Notes under the pieces: model-generated
Database searches by the model: none
What the model was told of the DNA's origin: nothing
The model's input: the letters and a program-made list of their open reading frames with translations, nothing else
Made by a program: the position numbers and the translations under genes
Assembly: GCF_030815415.1 (NCBI RefSeq)
Contig: NZ_JAUSWW010000001.1
Location: forward strand, 3,286,001 to 3,350,000
Reading direction: 5' to 3'
Length of the DNA stretch: 64,000 nucleotides
Source: Streptomyces canus
GTDB taxonomy: Bacteria > Actinomycetota > Actinomycetes > Streptomycetales > Streptomycetaceae
In this document: one piece after another, positions 1 to 8,872 of the stretch
How positions within the stretch are numbered: the first letter of the stretch is position 1
Layout: each line of letters starts with the position of its first letter

Positions 1-403
1 TGCGGTCCTGGACGTGGATGCTGGAGTTGGAGAGCACCGCGTGCCGGTGGCTGTCGGCGAGGGCGTCCAGGACGGGCAGGACGTCCGGGAAGAGGGCCCA
101 GACCGTCTCGTAGTGGGCGATGTACCGCTCGAACCAGGCGTCGGCCTCGGTGTCGCTCAGTTCCGCGCCGAGGAACGCCCGCACCCGGTCCCGGCGCTGG
201 CCCTGGAAGTCGACCTCCCCCGCCGAGAACCGCGCCCACTGGACGTCCGTGATCTCCCGCCAGGTCACGATGGCCTGCTCGGCGCTCTCGTACGCCTCCA
301 AAAGCCCCTCGGCCGCGAGGTGCAGACGCATTCCGGCGCGGTCGGCACCGGTGTAGTCGAAAAGGGTGTCGTCCACGTCCCAGACCACGGCACGAATGCT
401 CAT
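1..403 (-). CDS. HAD-superfamily hydrolase (3' part outside window)
   Basis: The gene starts at ATG 403-401 and runs off the left edge, so only about 134 N-terminal residues are visible. The N-terminus carries the HAD motif I pattern (VVWDVDDTLFDYTG), with both aspartates of the catalytic DxD present. A helical cap region follows, then the motif II-like segment HAVLSNSS just before the edge. This is the layout of small phosphatases and dehalogenases of the HAD type I cap subclass; the substrate cannot be told. It is transcribed in the same direction as gltX but is separated from it by a strong hairpin, so it probably has its own promoter. Confidence 0.85.
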   Translation of the reverse strand, partial: MSIRAVVWDVDDTLFDYTGADRAGMRLHLAAEGLLEAYESAEQAIVTWREITDVQWARFSAGEVDFQGQRRDRVRAFLGAELSDTEADAWFERYIAHYETVWALFPDVLPVLDALADSHRHAVLSNSSIHVQDR

Positions 404-450
404 GATCCGACCGTAACCCGGGAGTTGCCGCCCTGTCCGGGGTACGGCGA

Positions 451-483
451 AGGGGCGGCACCCGGTGACCCGGTGCCGCCCCT
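451..483 (-). terminator. Intrinsic terminator after gltX
   Basis: Arms AGGGGCGGCACC and GGTGCCGCCCCT can form a 12-bp GC-rich stem with a 9-nt loop. It lies 15 nt beyond the gltX stop codon and before the HAD gene. There is no U-tract, as is common for Streptomyces terminators. Confidence 0.7.
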
Positions 484-497
484 CACGTGCGCGTGCG

Positions 498-1982
498 TCA
501 CGCCGTCAGCTTCACCAGGGCCGTGTCGATGCGGGCCAAGGTCGTCTCCTTGCCCAGCACTTCCAGGGACTCGAAGAGGGGCAGGCCGACCGTGCGGCCG
601 GTGACGGCGACCCGGACCGGGGCCTGGGCCTTGCCGAGCTTGAGGCCGTGGGCCTCGCCCGCCGCCAGGACGGCCTCCTTGAGGGACTCGGCGGAGGTCC
701 AGTCCGCCGACTCCAGCTTCTCGCGGGCCGTGCGGAGCAGGGCGTCGGAGCCGTCCTTCATCGCCTTGGTCCAGGACGCCTCGTCGAAGACCGGCTCCGC
801 CAGGAACAGGAAGTCGACGTTGTCCGTGATCTCCGAGAGGACCTTCAGACGGGTCTGGGCGTGCGGGGCAATGGCGTGCCACTTCGACTCGTCGAAGTCC
901 TCCGGCGCCCAGGGGGCGAACGGGGCCCGCAGCCACGGGGCGCAGCGCTCGGTGAAGTCCTTCACGTCCAGCAGGCGGATGTGGTCGCCGTTGATCGACT
1001 CGCACTTCTTGAGGTCGAAGCGGGCCGGGTTGGGCTGGACGTCGGCGACGTCGAAGGCCGCGACCATCTCGTCCATCGTGAAGATGTCCTGGTCGGCCGA
1101 GAGCGACCAGCCGAGGAGGGAGAGGTAGTTGAGCAGCCCCTCGGGCAGGAAGCCGCGCTCGCGGTACAGGTTGAGCGAGGACTCCGGGTCGCGCTTGGAG
1201 AGCTTCTTGTTGCCCTCGCCCATCACGTACGGCAAGTGGCCGAAGGACGGGGTCTGCTTGGCGATGCCCAGCTCGGTCAGCGCCTTGTACAGGGCGATCT
1301 GGCGCGGGGTGGAGGAGAGCAGGTCCTCGCCGCGCAGGACGTGGGTGATCTCCATCAGGGCGTCGTCGACGGGGTTCACGAGGGTGTAGAGGGGCGCCCC
1401 GTTGGCTCGTACGATCCCGTAGTCCGGCACGTTCTCCGGGGTGAACGTCAGCTCGCCGCGGACCAGGTCCGTGAAGGTGATCGTCTCGTCGGGCATGCGG
1501 AAGCGGACGATGGGCGCACGGCCCTGCGCCTTGTACTCCTCGACCTGCGCCTCGGTCAGCTCGCGGCAGTGGCCGTCGTAGCCGGAGGGCCGACCGGCGG
1601 CGCGGGCGGCCTCGCGGCGGGTGTCCAGCTCCTGCTGGGAGCAGTAGCAGTGGTACGCGTGACCGGCGTCCAGGAGCTTGCCCGCGACCTCCTTGTAGAG
1701 GTCCATGCGCTGCGACTGGCGGTACGGGGCATGCGGGCCGCCGATCTCGGGGCCCTCGTCCCAGTCGAAGCCCAGCCAGCGCATCGAGTCGAGCAGCTGC
1801 TCGTAGGACTCCTCGGAGTCGCGGGCCGCGTCGGTGTCCTCGATGCGGAAGACGAGCGTGCCCTGGTGGTGCTTGGCGAACGCCCAGTTGAACAGGGCGG
1901 TGCGGACCAGGCCCACATGGGGGTTACCGGTGGGCGAGGGGCAGAAACGTACGCGGACGGGTGCGCTAGCCACGCTTGACAA
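498..1982 (-). CDS. gltX: Glutamyl-tRNA synthetase
   Basis: This class I aminoacyl-tRNA synthetase of 494 residues charges tRNA with glutamate. The N-terminus shows the HIGH-type signature as CPSPTGNPHVG (about residues 15-25). The second ATP-binding motif is KLSKRD, near residue 260, in place of KMSKS. Length fits bacterial GluRS. In most actinobacteria the enzyme also mischarges tRNA-Gln for later amidation; I infer that from the lineage, not from this sequence. The start overlaps the end of the FAH-family gene by 17 bp, so the two are probably co-transcribed. GTG at 1973 is an alternative start three codons in. Confidence 0.97.
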   Translation of the reverse strand: MSSVASAPVRVRFCPSPTGNPHVGLVRTALFNWAFAKHHQGTLVFRIEDTDAARDSEESYEQLLDSMRWLGFDWDEGPEIGGPHAPYRQSQRMDLYKEVAGKLLDAGHAYHCYCSQQELDTRREAARAAGRPSGYDGHCRELTEAQVEEYKAQGRAPIVRFRMPDETITFTDLVRGELTFTPENVPDYGIVRANGAPLYTLVNPVDDALMEITHVLRGEDLLSSTPRQIALYKALTELGIAKQTPSFGHLPYVMGEGNKKLSKRDPESSLNLYRERGFLPEGLLNYLSLLGWSLSADQDIFTMDEMVAAFDVADVQPNPARFDLKKCESINGDHIRLLDVKDFTERCAPWLRAPFAPWAPEDFDESKWHAIAPHAQTRLKVLSEITDNVDFLFLAEPVFDEASWTKAMKDGSDALLRTAREKLESADWTSAESLKEAVLAAGEAHGLKLGKAQAPVRVAVTGRTVGLPLFESLEVLGKETTLARIDTALVKLTA

Positions 1983-2742
1983 CCTTGTTGGTGAGAGTGC
2001 CGATGCCTTCGATGGTGACGGCGACCTCGTCGCCGACGGTGAGCGGCCCGACGCCTGCCGGGGTGCCCGTGAGGATCACGTCGCCGGGGAGCAGCGTCAT
2101 GGCCTCGGAGATGTTGACGATCAGATCCTCGATCGGGTGGATCATCTCGCTGGTGCGGCCGAGCTGGCGCTGTTGGCCGTTGACCGTGAGCTGGATCGTG
2201 AGATCGGCGGGGTCGAGGTCCGTCTCCACCCAGGGGCCGAGCGGGCAGGAGGTGTCGAAGCCCTTGGCCCGGGCCCACTGCTTCTCGCGCTTCTGGACGT
2301 CGCGGGCGGTGATGTCGTTGGCGCAGGTGTAGCCGAGGATGACGTCCTTGACCCGGTCGCGCGGGACCTCGCGGCACATGCGGCCGATGACCACGGCCAG
2401 CTCGGCCTCGTGGTGGAGGTCCTGGGAGAAGAACGGGTACTGGATCTCGTCGCCGGAGCCGATCACCGAGGTGGACGGCTTGAAGAAGGCGAACGGGGCG
2501 TCGGGCACCTCGTTGCCCAGTTCCCTCGCGTGCTCGGCGTAGTTGCGGCCGTAGGCCACGACCTTGTTGGGGAGCACCGGCGGCAGCAGCCGGACCTTGC
2601 TCAGCGGGACCTTCGTACCGGAGAGCTCGAAGTCCGCGAACGGGATGCCCTTGATGATGTCGAGGACGAGCTCGTCCGGCTTGTCGCCCTCGACCGCGCC
2701 GAAGGCGACGTTCCCGTCGATGGAGAATCTGGCGATGCGCAC
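1966..2742 (-). CDS. Fumarylacetoacetate hydrolase family protein
   Basis: The 258-residue product belongs to the FAH superfamily, whose members hydrolyse, decarboxylate or isomerise small beta-diketo acids with a divalent metal. Supporting segments are YGRNYAEHA, HHEAELAVVIGR (metal-binding acid residues) and GYTCANDITARDVQ. The C-terminus has the usual GDVILTGTPAGVGP block. The frame stays open to 2823, but GTG at 2742 begins the conserved N-terminus (VRIARFSIDG) and has AAGGA just upstream, so I use it. The gene overlaps gltX by 17 bp. The exact substrate is unknown; bacterial paralogs include acylpyruvases and 2-hydroxyhepta-2,4-diene-1,7-dioate isomerases. Confidence 0.93.
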   Translation of the reverse strand: MRIARFSIDGNVAFGAVEGDKPDELVLDIIKGIPFADFELSGTKVPLSKVRLLPPVLPNKVVAYGRNYAEHARELGNEVPDAPFAFFKPSTSVIGSGDEIQYPFFSQDLHHEAELAVVIGRMCREVPRDRVKDVILGYTCANDITARDVQKREKQWARAKGFDTSCPLGPWVETDLDPADLTIQLTVNGQQRQLGRTSEMIHPIEDLIVNISEAMTLLPGDVILTGTPAGVGPLTVGDEVAVTIEGIGTLTNKVVKRG

Positions 2743-2858
2743 GGGATCCTTGCGCCCCTCACTTGAGCTGTCTGGAGTCTGACGCTCCAGGCTAACGCGG
2801 CAAGGGGCCGGCGCCTCGCGCATTGGGGCGGGCGCCCCGACGGCTCTACGAGCGTGAT

Positions 2859-3032
2859 CTACTCGGCGGTGGCGGAGACCGGGACGTCCATCAGGATCGT
2901 GCGGCGCGGGTTGGCGGTCTGGGCCGGGAGGTCGACCGAGTGCTCCGGGAGCTCCGGGGTCTGCAGGTCGTCGGCGTCCTCGAGGTGCGCCAGCGTCGTG
3001 CGCCGCGGGTTGGCTATGTTGCGGAACATCAT
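2859..3032 (-). CDS. Small protein with duplicated ANPRRT motif, unknown function
   Basis: The 57-residue product starts MMFRNIANPRRTTL and contains a second copy of the same motif, ANPRRTIL, about 34 residues later. The linker is acidic and proline-rich (HLEDADDLQTPELPEH). There is no signal peptide, cysteine or membrane segment. Third codon positions are almost all G or C, which supports real coding. The start is uncertain: ATG at 3032, its neighbour ATG at 3029, GTG at 3044 and an in-frame ATG at 3080 are all possible, and no strong ribosome site decides it. The gene is divergent from the first conservon. I do not recognise a family. Confidence 0.65.
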   Translation of the reverse strand: MMFRNIANPRRTTLAHLEDADDLQTPELPEHSVDLPAQTANPRRTILMDVPVSATAE

Positions 3033-3312
3033 CGTCGTCTTCACGGTTGTACGAGACCTTGTCGTCTTAGGGCGCCGCATGGGTCCCAAGGGGCTCCGGG
3101 CGGGCGCGGGTTGTCAAAGTGTTACGTCATGTAAAGCGCCAGGCTAAACATGCGCTTCCCCTCCGAAGGCGTGAAGACCCCATGATCTGCATGTGAGTTT
3201 GCTCACGGGGTGACACACAAAGCGGTCAATTCAGACCCGCAACCCACCCCAACGAAACGGACATTGACCCCCTGAAGCCACCATTCCGCTCCTGATCATG
3301 GCGACTGGGACA

Positions 3313-3360
3313 CCCTTGTCCCACAAGGGATCCGTTCAGGTATGTCCACTATTGAGTGGA
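3313..3360. promoter_or_regulatory. Two perfect dyads in the cvn1 upstream region
   Basis: The 600-bp gap between the small divergent gene and cvnA1 has no supported gene. It holds two short perfect inverted repeats: CCCTTGT-CCC-ACAAGGG at 3313-3329 and TCCACT-ATTG-AGTGGA at 3345-3360. A further GC-rich dyad (GGGGGCG / CGCCCCC) lies near 3559-3582, just before the first possible cvnA1 start. These could be operators or mRNA hairpins for cvn1. No clear -35/-10 pair stood out. Confidence 0.4.
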
Positions 3361-3648
3361 TCACTTTCTACGTCTCGTAACCCGTCCCTCACGTGCTGTC
3401 ACGGAAGTCACAGCCTGGCCTACGGCCCTTGTTGGAGATCCTGCACTGTGCTGGAATCTCACGGACCGCCGCAGGAACGAGCCGGCGCACTGGGGGCGCT
3501 CCGCGCGCCGGGTGGCGGCGAGTAAGGGGGAGCCAGCGCCGGTCACTCACGACCATCGGGGGGCGTAATTCAGGGCGCCCCCTAGTACGCCGACACCGTG
3601 TCCTTCCGTTCACTCGGAGGGGCGCCTGGTCCAGAGGTTGCGACGCTA

Positions 3649-6600
3649 GTGCAGGGACGTTTCAAGAGGGATGGCAGCGCTTCGGCGGAGCCGGAGCCGC
3701 ACGGCGGGACTGGCCCGAAAGGCAGCTCCGCGCCCCAGCACGCCCAGAACCCGGGCCAGGCGGCCACGTCCGGCGGCGGGGGCGAGCGCTCCGGTCGACC
3801 CGGCGCGGCGTCCTCCGGACCCGCGAACCCCGCCGCCCCGACGGTGAAGGCGCCGAAGGGCCCGACCGGCCCCGGCTCGCGAATAGCGCTGCGCAACTGG
3901 CGGATCTCCACCCGCCTGGTGTCGCTGCTCGCGCTGCCCGTGGTCGCGGCCACCTCGCTGGGCGCCCTGCGCATCAGCGACAACATGGACGACATCCAGC
4001 AGCTCGAGAACATGAAGCTGCTGACGGACATGACCAAGCAGGCGACGGCGCTGGCCGACGCGCTCCAGAAGGAGCGCGACCTGTCCGCCGGGCCGCTGGC
4101 GCACGGCTCCAGCGCGACCGAGTACACGATCAAGGGTCTGCGCGACAAGACGGACCGCGCCCTAGAGGACTTCGTCGACTCCTCGGAGGAGATCGACGCC
4201 GAGGGCGGAAGCCTCCAGGGCGTCCGCGACAACGTGGTGCTCCTGGTCAGCAACCTGCGCGGTATCGAGAAGATCCGCAACACCGCGTACGAGCAGAAGG
4301 ACAACTCCACCCAGACGGTGGAGGCCTACCACCGCCTCGTGACGCAGCTGCTGGACCTCTCGCGCGACATGGCGCAGGCGACCAGCAACCCCGAGATGAT
4401 CCAGCGCACGCGTGCCCTGGCGGCCTTCTCCGCCGCCAAGGAGTACTCCTCCGTGCAGCGCGCGGTCCTCGCGGCGGCGCTGCCCGCGAACAAGACGACG
4501 TTCGGCGACCTCTCCGAGAACGACCGGCTCTACGGCCAGTCGGCTCTCACCAACGAAGAGACCGACATCAAGAGCTTCCAGGTCATCTACGGCAAGACCA
4601 GCGCCGTGGAGCTCATGGAGCCCATCAGCGACAACAACTCGACCATCCAGTCCGCCGACACCTACGCCAGCCGTGCCCTGAACGCCCAGGACGGTCTGGA
4701 GAACCTGGACAAGCGGTCCTACCAGGACTGGGTGGACGACAGCTCCTCCAAGATCGACCAGATGGGCAAGATCGAGCACACGCTGCTCGAGGAGATGGAG
4801 CAGAAGGCCCGCGAGCTGCGCAACGAGTCGGAGCAGGAAGCGATCATCTCCGGTGCGCTGATCCTGCTCGTGCTCGGCATCTCGCTCGTCGGCGCCTTCG
4901 TCGTGGCCCGGTCCATGATCCGCTCGCTGCGCCGCCTGGAGGAGACCGCCACCAAGGTCGCCACGGACCGGCTGCCCGAGCTGGTCAAGCAGCTGTCCGA
5001 GTCCGACCCGCAGGACGTCGACACGTCCGTGGAGTCGGTCGGTGTGCACTCCCGGGACGAGATCGGCAAGGTGGCCGCGGCCTTCGACGACGTGCACCGC
5101 GAGGCGGTCCGCCTCGCCGCCGAGCAGGCCCTTCTGCGGGGCAACGTCAACGCGATGTTCACCAACCTCTCGCGCCGCTCCCAGGGTCTTATCCAGCGCC
5201 AGCTGTCGCTGATCTCCGAGCTCGAGTCCCGTGAGGCCGACCCGGACCAGCTGTCCTCGCTGTTCAAGCTGGACCACCTCGCGACCCGTATGCGCCGGAA
5301 CGGTGAGAACCTCCTGGTCCTCGCCGGTGAAGAGCCCGGCCGCCGCTGGACCCGCCCGGTCCCGCTGGTCGACGTGCTCCGCGCCGCCGCCTCCGAGGTG
5401 GAGCAGTACGAGCGCATCGAGCTGGCCTCGGTGCCGACCACCGAAGTCGCCGGCCGCGTCGTCAACGACCTCGTGCACCTCCTCGCCGAGCTGCTCGAGA
5501 ACGCGACCTCCTTCTCCTCGCCGCAGACCAAGGTCAAGGTCACCGGTCACGCGCTGCCCGACGGCCGCGTACTGATCGAGATCCACGACACCGGCATCGG
5601 CCTCTCCCCCGAGGACCTCGCGGCGATCAACGAGCGGCTCGCCTCGCCGCCCACCGTGGACGTCTCGGTCTCCCGGCGCATGGGTCTGTTCGTGGTCGGC
5701 CGGCTGTCGCAGCGGCACGGCATCCGCATCCAGCTGCGTCCGTCCGACTCCGGTGGTACGACCGCACTGGTCATGCTCCCCGTCGATGTCGCCCAGGGCG
5801 GCAAGAAGCCGCAGCCCGGTCAGGGTGCCGGTGGCGCCCCGTCCGCCGCACAGGCGGCCGCCGGTGTGGGCGCGGCCCGTCGTGGCCCCGGCCAGCAGGG
5901 CGGCGCGTTCGGTGCGGGTGCGCCCCTCGGTGCGGGCGCTCAGCCCGGTGGCCGGCTCAATGCCGGTCAGGGTCCGCGTGCCGCGCTGCCGGGCACCGGC
6001 AACGGCGGTCGTCCGGGTGCGCCGGGTGGCGCGCGCGGACCCCAGGCCCCCATGGCTCCTCCGCAGGGCCGGCCTTCCCCGGCCGGTGCGGGCGCCGGGT
6101 TCGGCGGTCAGACGTCGGGTGCGCCGCAGGGTCTGCAGGCCGCGGGCACCTCCGCGCCGCAGGACGCCTTCGGTGGCGGCCGCGGTCCCGTACCTCCGCA
6201 GCAGTCCGCTCCCGCGGGCAACTCGGGCAACGAGCAGCAGGGCCGTCGCCGTGGGCGTCAGCTCCCGGGCCGTGGCGGTCCGCGGGCCGAGCTGCCCGGC
6301 GGCAACCCGCAGCAGCCCCGGACGCCCAGCTGGAGCGACGAGAACGCGCAGCCGCAGATCTCGCACACCTCGCTCGACACCCCGCGCGGTCATGACGAGC
6401 AGGACCCCGCGCAGACGTCCCGTATGCCGCGGATGGACGACCGGCAGGGCCCGGGCGCGACCACGGAGATGCCCGCGATCCCCCGGTCGGACGGCCGCCA
6501 GGGTCCCGGCTCCACCTCCGAGTTCGCCCGCCCGGACTTCGACGCCCCGCAGAACACCGGTCAGTTCGCCCGCTCCGAGTACGACGCCCCGCAGAACGGC

Positions 6601-7386
6601 ACGGGTTCGTTCGTCCGCCCGGACGTCTTCGGCGCCGCGGGGCAGAACAGCCCCTCGGCGACGGGCCCGTTCACGGTTCCGCAGGGGTACGACAACGGCT
6701 CCACGGGTCAGTTCCCGATGCCGGGCCAGGACAGCGGCTCCACCGGCCAGCACGCGCTGCCGGGTCACCAGAACCCGCAGCACACCGGCCAGTTCGAGCG
6801 CCCGCAGCCGAACGGCGGACGTGGTCCGGCCGACTTCGGCGCCCCGCTTCCCCCGGTCCCGCCGCGTCCGCAGCGTCCCGCCCGTCAGGAGCCCGAGGCG
6901 CTGCCTCCGGCGACGAGCGCGGGCGACGGACGGACGCCGCTGTACGACACCCTGGAGACCAACTGGTTCCACGGTCAGCAGGGCGGCCAGCAGGATCAGC
7001 AGGGCAGCGCTCCGGCTCAGGCCCCGCAGCAGCCGCAGACTCCCGCGGCTCCCCAGTCCTCCGCCTCCGCTCCCCAGCGGACCGCGGCCAACTCCTCCTG
7101 GCGCAGCTCGCCGAACGACGATCTCGTCCGGCAGGCCGAGCGGGTCAGGCAGCCGGCCGCGGGCGGGGTCACCACCTCCGGCCTGCCGCGCCGGGTGCCC
7201 CGGGCGAACCTCGTCCCGGGCACGGCTCAGCAGCAACAGCACCAATCCGGTCCGGCGGTCTCGCGTGCGCCTGATGACGTACGCGGCCGTCTGACCAATC
7301 TCCGTCGGGGTATCGCACAAGGTCGTCAGGCCGGCACCGGCCAGACGGGCAGCTTCCCGAGCCCCACTCACCAGCAGGAGCACTAG
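3649..7386 (+). CDS. cvnA1: Conservon sensor-kinase-like protein (CvnA), first copy
   Basis: The product of about 1245 residues has TM1 near residue 86-108, a large extracytoplasmic nitrate/nitrite-sensing-like helical region, TM2 near 401-421, a HAMP segment, and a kinase core. The core has LDHLATRMRRNGENLL (about 541, a possible phospho-acceptor region), N-box ELLENATSF (about 613) and G-box DTGIGL (about 646). The last 500 or so residues are a disordered Pro/Gln/Gly tail with TGQF/TGPF repeats, ending in TSGLPRRVPRANLVPG and a basic VRGRLTNLRRG stretch. Conservon kinases are membrane partners of CvnB, C and D. I chose GTG 3649 (AGAGG upstream) over GTG 3598, which has no ribosome site; both are possible. 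Confidence 0.92.
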   Translation: MQGRFKRDGSASAEPEPHGGTGPKGSSAPQHAQNPGQAATSGGGGERSGRPGAASSGPANPAAPTVKAPKGPTGPGSRIALRNWRISTRLVSLLALPVVAATSLGALRISDNMDDIQQLENMKLLTDMTKQATALADALQKERDLSAGPLAHGSSATEYTIKGLRDKTDRALEDFVDSSEEIDAEGGSLQGVRDNVVLLVSNLRGIEKIRNTAYEQKDNSTQTVEAYHRLVTQLLDLSRDMAQATSNPEMIQRTRALAAFSAAKEYSSVQRAVLAAALPANKTTFGDLSENDRLYGQSALTNEETDIKSFQVIYGKTSAVELMEPISDNNSTIQSADTYASRALNAQDGLENLDKRSYQDWVDDSSSKIDQMGKIEHTLLEEMEQKARELRNESEQEAIISGALILLVLGISLVGAFVVARSMIRSLRRLEETATKVATDRLPELVKQLSESDPQDVDTSVESVGVHSRDEIGKVAAAFDDVHREAVRLAAEQALLRGNVNAMFTNLSRRSQGLIQRQLSLISELESREADPDQLSSLFKLDHLATRMRRNGENLLVLAGEEPGRRWTRPVPLVDVLRAAASEVEQYERIELASVPTTEVAGRVVNDLVHLLAELLENATSFSSPQTKVKVTGHALPDGRVLIEIHDTGIGLSPEDLAAINERLASPPTVDVSVSRRMGLFVVGRLSQRHGIRIQLRPSDSGGTTALVMLPVDVAQGGKKPQPGQGAGGAPSAAQAAAGVGAARRGPGQQGGAFGAGAPLGAGAQPGGRLNAGQGPRAALPGTGNGGRPGAPGGARGPQAPMAPPQGRPSPAGAGAGFGGQTSGAPQGLQAAGTSAPQDAFGGGRGPVPPQQSAPAGNSGNEQQGRRRGRQLPGRGGPRAELPGGNPQQPRTPSWSDENAQPQISHTSLDTPRGHDEQDPAQTSRMPRMDDRQGPGATTEMPAIPRSDGRQGPGSTSEFARPDFDAPQNTGQFARSEYDAPQNGTGSFVRPDVFGAAGQNSPSATGPFTVPQGYDNGSTGQFPMPGQDSGSTGQHALPGHQNPQHTGQFERPQPNGGRGPADFGAPLPPVPPRPQRPARQEPEALPPATSAGDGRTPLYDTLETNWFHGQQGGQQDQQGSAPAQAPQQPQTPAAPQSSASAPQRTAANSSWRSSPNDDLVRQAERVRQPAAGGVTTSGLPRRVPRANLVPGTAQQQQHQSGPAVSRAPDDVRGRLTNLRRGIAQGRQAGTGQTGSFPSPTHQQEH

Positions 7387-7809
7387 TTGAGCCCGATGAG
7401 CCAGGCGGCACAGAACCTGAACTGGTTGATCACCAACTTCGTGGACAACACCCCTGGGGTGTCCCACACCGTCGTCGTGTCCGCCGACGGACTCCTTCTG
7501 GCGATGTCCGAGGGTTTTCCGCGTGACCGCGCCGACCAGCTCGCGGCCGTCGCGTCGGGTCTCACCTCGCTGACGGCCGGGGCCTCCCGGATCTTCGAGG
7601 GTGGCGACGTGGCACAGACGGTCGTCGAGATGGAGCGGGGTTTCCTGTTCCTGATGTCCGTCTCGGACGGCTCGTCGCTGGCCGTGCTCGCTCACCCCGA
7701 GTGCGACATCGGCCTGGTCGGCTACGAGATGGCCTTGCTCGTCGACCGCGCGGGGGCTGTCCTCACGCCTGATCTCCGCGCCGAACTACAGGGCAGTCTG
7801 CTTCACTGA
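7387..7809 (+). CDS. cvnB1: Roadblock/LC7-domain protein (CvnB), first copy
   Basis: The 140-residue product is a single roadblock/LC7 fold, the family that regulates small GTPases in bacteria and eukaryotes. It begins SPMSQAAQNLNWLI and includes SADGLLLAMSEGFPRD and FIFEGG-like segments of the fold. The TTG start directly abuts the cvnA1 stop; ATG at 7396 is an alternative. The equivalent position in the second copy is GTG, which supports the earlier start. It should act in complex with CvnA, CvnC and CvnD at the membrane. It is nearly identical in protein sequence to the CvnB at 12535. Confidence 0.95.
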   Translation: MSPMSQAAQNLNWLITNFVDNTPGVSHTVVVSADGLLLAMSEGFPRDRADQLAAVASGLTSLTAGASRIFEGGDVAQTVVEMERGFLFLMSVSDGSSLAVLAHPECDIGLVGYEMALLVDRAGAVLTPDLRAELQGSLLH

Positions 7810-7920
7810 CCGGCCCCCGGATCCACCTGTCTCACCACATCACCGTCCGGCCGCCACAATCCCCCCACGGCCATGTCAGACGGCTTGACCGACCGACTTG
7901 CTGTCCCGCCCGGAGGATTC

Positions 7921-8316
7921 ATGACCCCGCCCAACGCCTCTCATGATCCGTACGCGGAGCCGTACGAGGATGAGGGCGACCAGCCGCTGGTACGTCCGTA
8001 CGCGATGACCGGCGGCCGGACCCGGCCGCGCTACCAGCTCGCCATAGAGGCCCTGATCAGCACCACGGCCGACCCGGCGGCACTGATGGGCCTGCTCCCC
8101 GAGCACCAGCGCATCTGCCACCTGTGCCGTGAGGTGAAGTCGGTGGCCGAGGTGTCGGCGCTCCTGGCCATGCCGCTCGGTGTGGCCCGCATCCTCGTCG
8201 CGGACCTCGCCGAGGCGGGTCTCGTCGCCATCCACCAGCCGGGCGGCGACGAGAGCACCGGCGCTCCGGACGTGACACTGCTCGAAAGGGTGCTCAGTGG
8301 ACTTCGCAAGCTCTGA
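7921..8316 (+). CDS. cvnC1: DUF742 protein (CvnC), first copy
   Basis: The 131-residue DUF742 protein has the family landmarks LVRPYAMTGGRTRPRY at the N-terminus and HQRICHLCREVKSVAEVSAL in the middle. The C-terminal half resembles a winged-helix fold (VARILVADLAEAGLVAIHQP). ATG 7921 follows GGAGGATTC directly; the frame extends to 7873, but that ATG lacks a ribosome site. The 3' end overlaps cvnD1 by 20 bp, implying coupled translation. In conservons this protein joins the CvnA-B-D complex; its biochemical role is not established. Confidence 0.95.
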   Translation: MTPPNASHDPYAEPYEDEGDQPLVRPYAMTGGRTRPRYQLAIEALISTTADPAALMGLLPEHQRICHLCREVKSVAEVSALLAMPLGVARILVADLAEAGLVAIHQPGGDESTGAPDVTLLERVLSGLRKL

Positions 8317-8872
8317 CGGAGGCCGGGCGACCACCTCCGCGAAGATCGTGGTGGCCGGCGGCTTCGGCGTCGGCAAGACCACGTTCGTGGGCGCCGTCTC
8401 CGAGATCAACCCGCTGCGTACCGAGGCCGTCATGACCTCGGCGAGCGCGGGGATCGACGACCTCACGCACACCGGGGGCAAGACGACCACCACGGTCGCC
8501 ATGGACTTCGGACGCATCACCCTGGACCAGGACCTGATCCTGTACCTCTTCGGTACGCCGGGTCAGGACCGGTTCTGGTTCATGTGGGACGACCTGGTGC
8601 GCGGCGCCATCGGCGCGATCGTGCTGGTGGACACCCGCCGTCTCGCCGACTGCTTCCCCGCGGTCGACTACTTCGAGAACTCGGGTCTCCCCTTCGTCGT
8701 CGCGCTCAACGGCTTCGAGGGGCACCAGCCCTACGCACCCGAGGAGGTGCGCGAGGCGCTGCAGATCGGTCCGGACACCCCGATCATCACGACGGATGCC
8801 CGCCACCGCTCGGATGCGAAGAGTGCCCTGATCACGCTGGTCGAGCACGCTTTGATGGCACGGCTGCGGTAG
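8297..8872 (+). CDS. cvnD1: Conservon small GTPase (CvnD), first copy
   Basis: The 191-residue protein is a Ras/Rab-like GTP-binding protein. The P-loop is GGFGVGKTT (about residues 18-26), switch II is FGTPGQDRFWFMWDD, and a G4-like ALNGF replaces the canonical NKxD. A TDARH segment lies near the C-terminus. Conservon GTPases are thought to cycle between GDP and GTP under control of the roadblock partner, relaying the CvnA signal. GTG 8297 lies inside the end of cvnC1. It is closely similar to CvnD of the second copy throughout. Confidence 0.95.
   Translation: MDFASSDGGRATTSAKIVVAGGFGVGKTTFVGAVSEINPLRTEAVMTSASAGIDDLTHTGGKTTTTVAMDFGRITLDQDLILYLFGTPGQDRFWFMWDDLVRGAIGAIVLVDTRRLADCFPAVDYFENSGLPFVVALNGFEGHQPYAPEEVREALQIGPDTPIITTDARHRSDAKSALITLVEHALMARLR

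Noticed and set aside
465..1979. Plus-strand open frame across gltX
   Set aside because: It is the complement of gltX, which has both catalytic signatures; the open frame is a by-product of high GC.
3344..3382. Tiny frame MSTIEWITFYVS in the cvn1 upstream region
   Set aside because: It has no ribosome site and non-Streptomyces codon use, and it overlaps a dyad that better explains the sequence.
4162..7695. Long open frame on the minus strand opposite cvnA1 (over 1100 codons)
   Set aside because: It is antisense to a clear kinase gene, Arg/Gly/Leu-rich in a pattern typical of GC-rich shadow frames, and has no domain or ribosome site.
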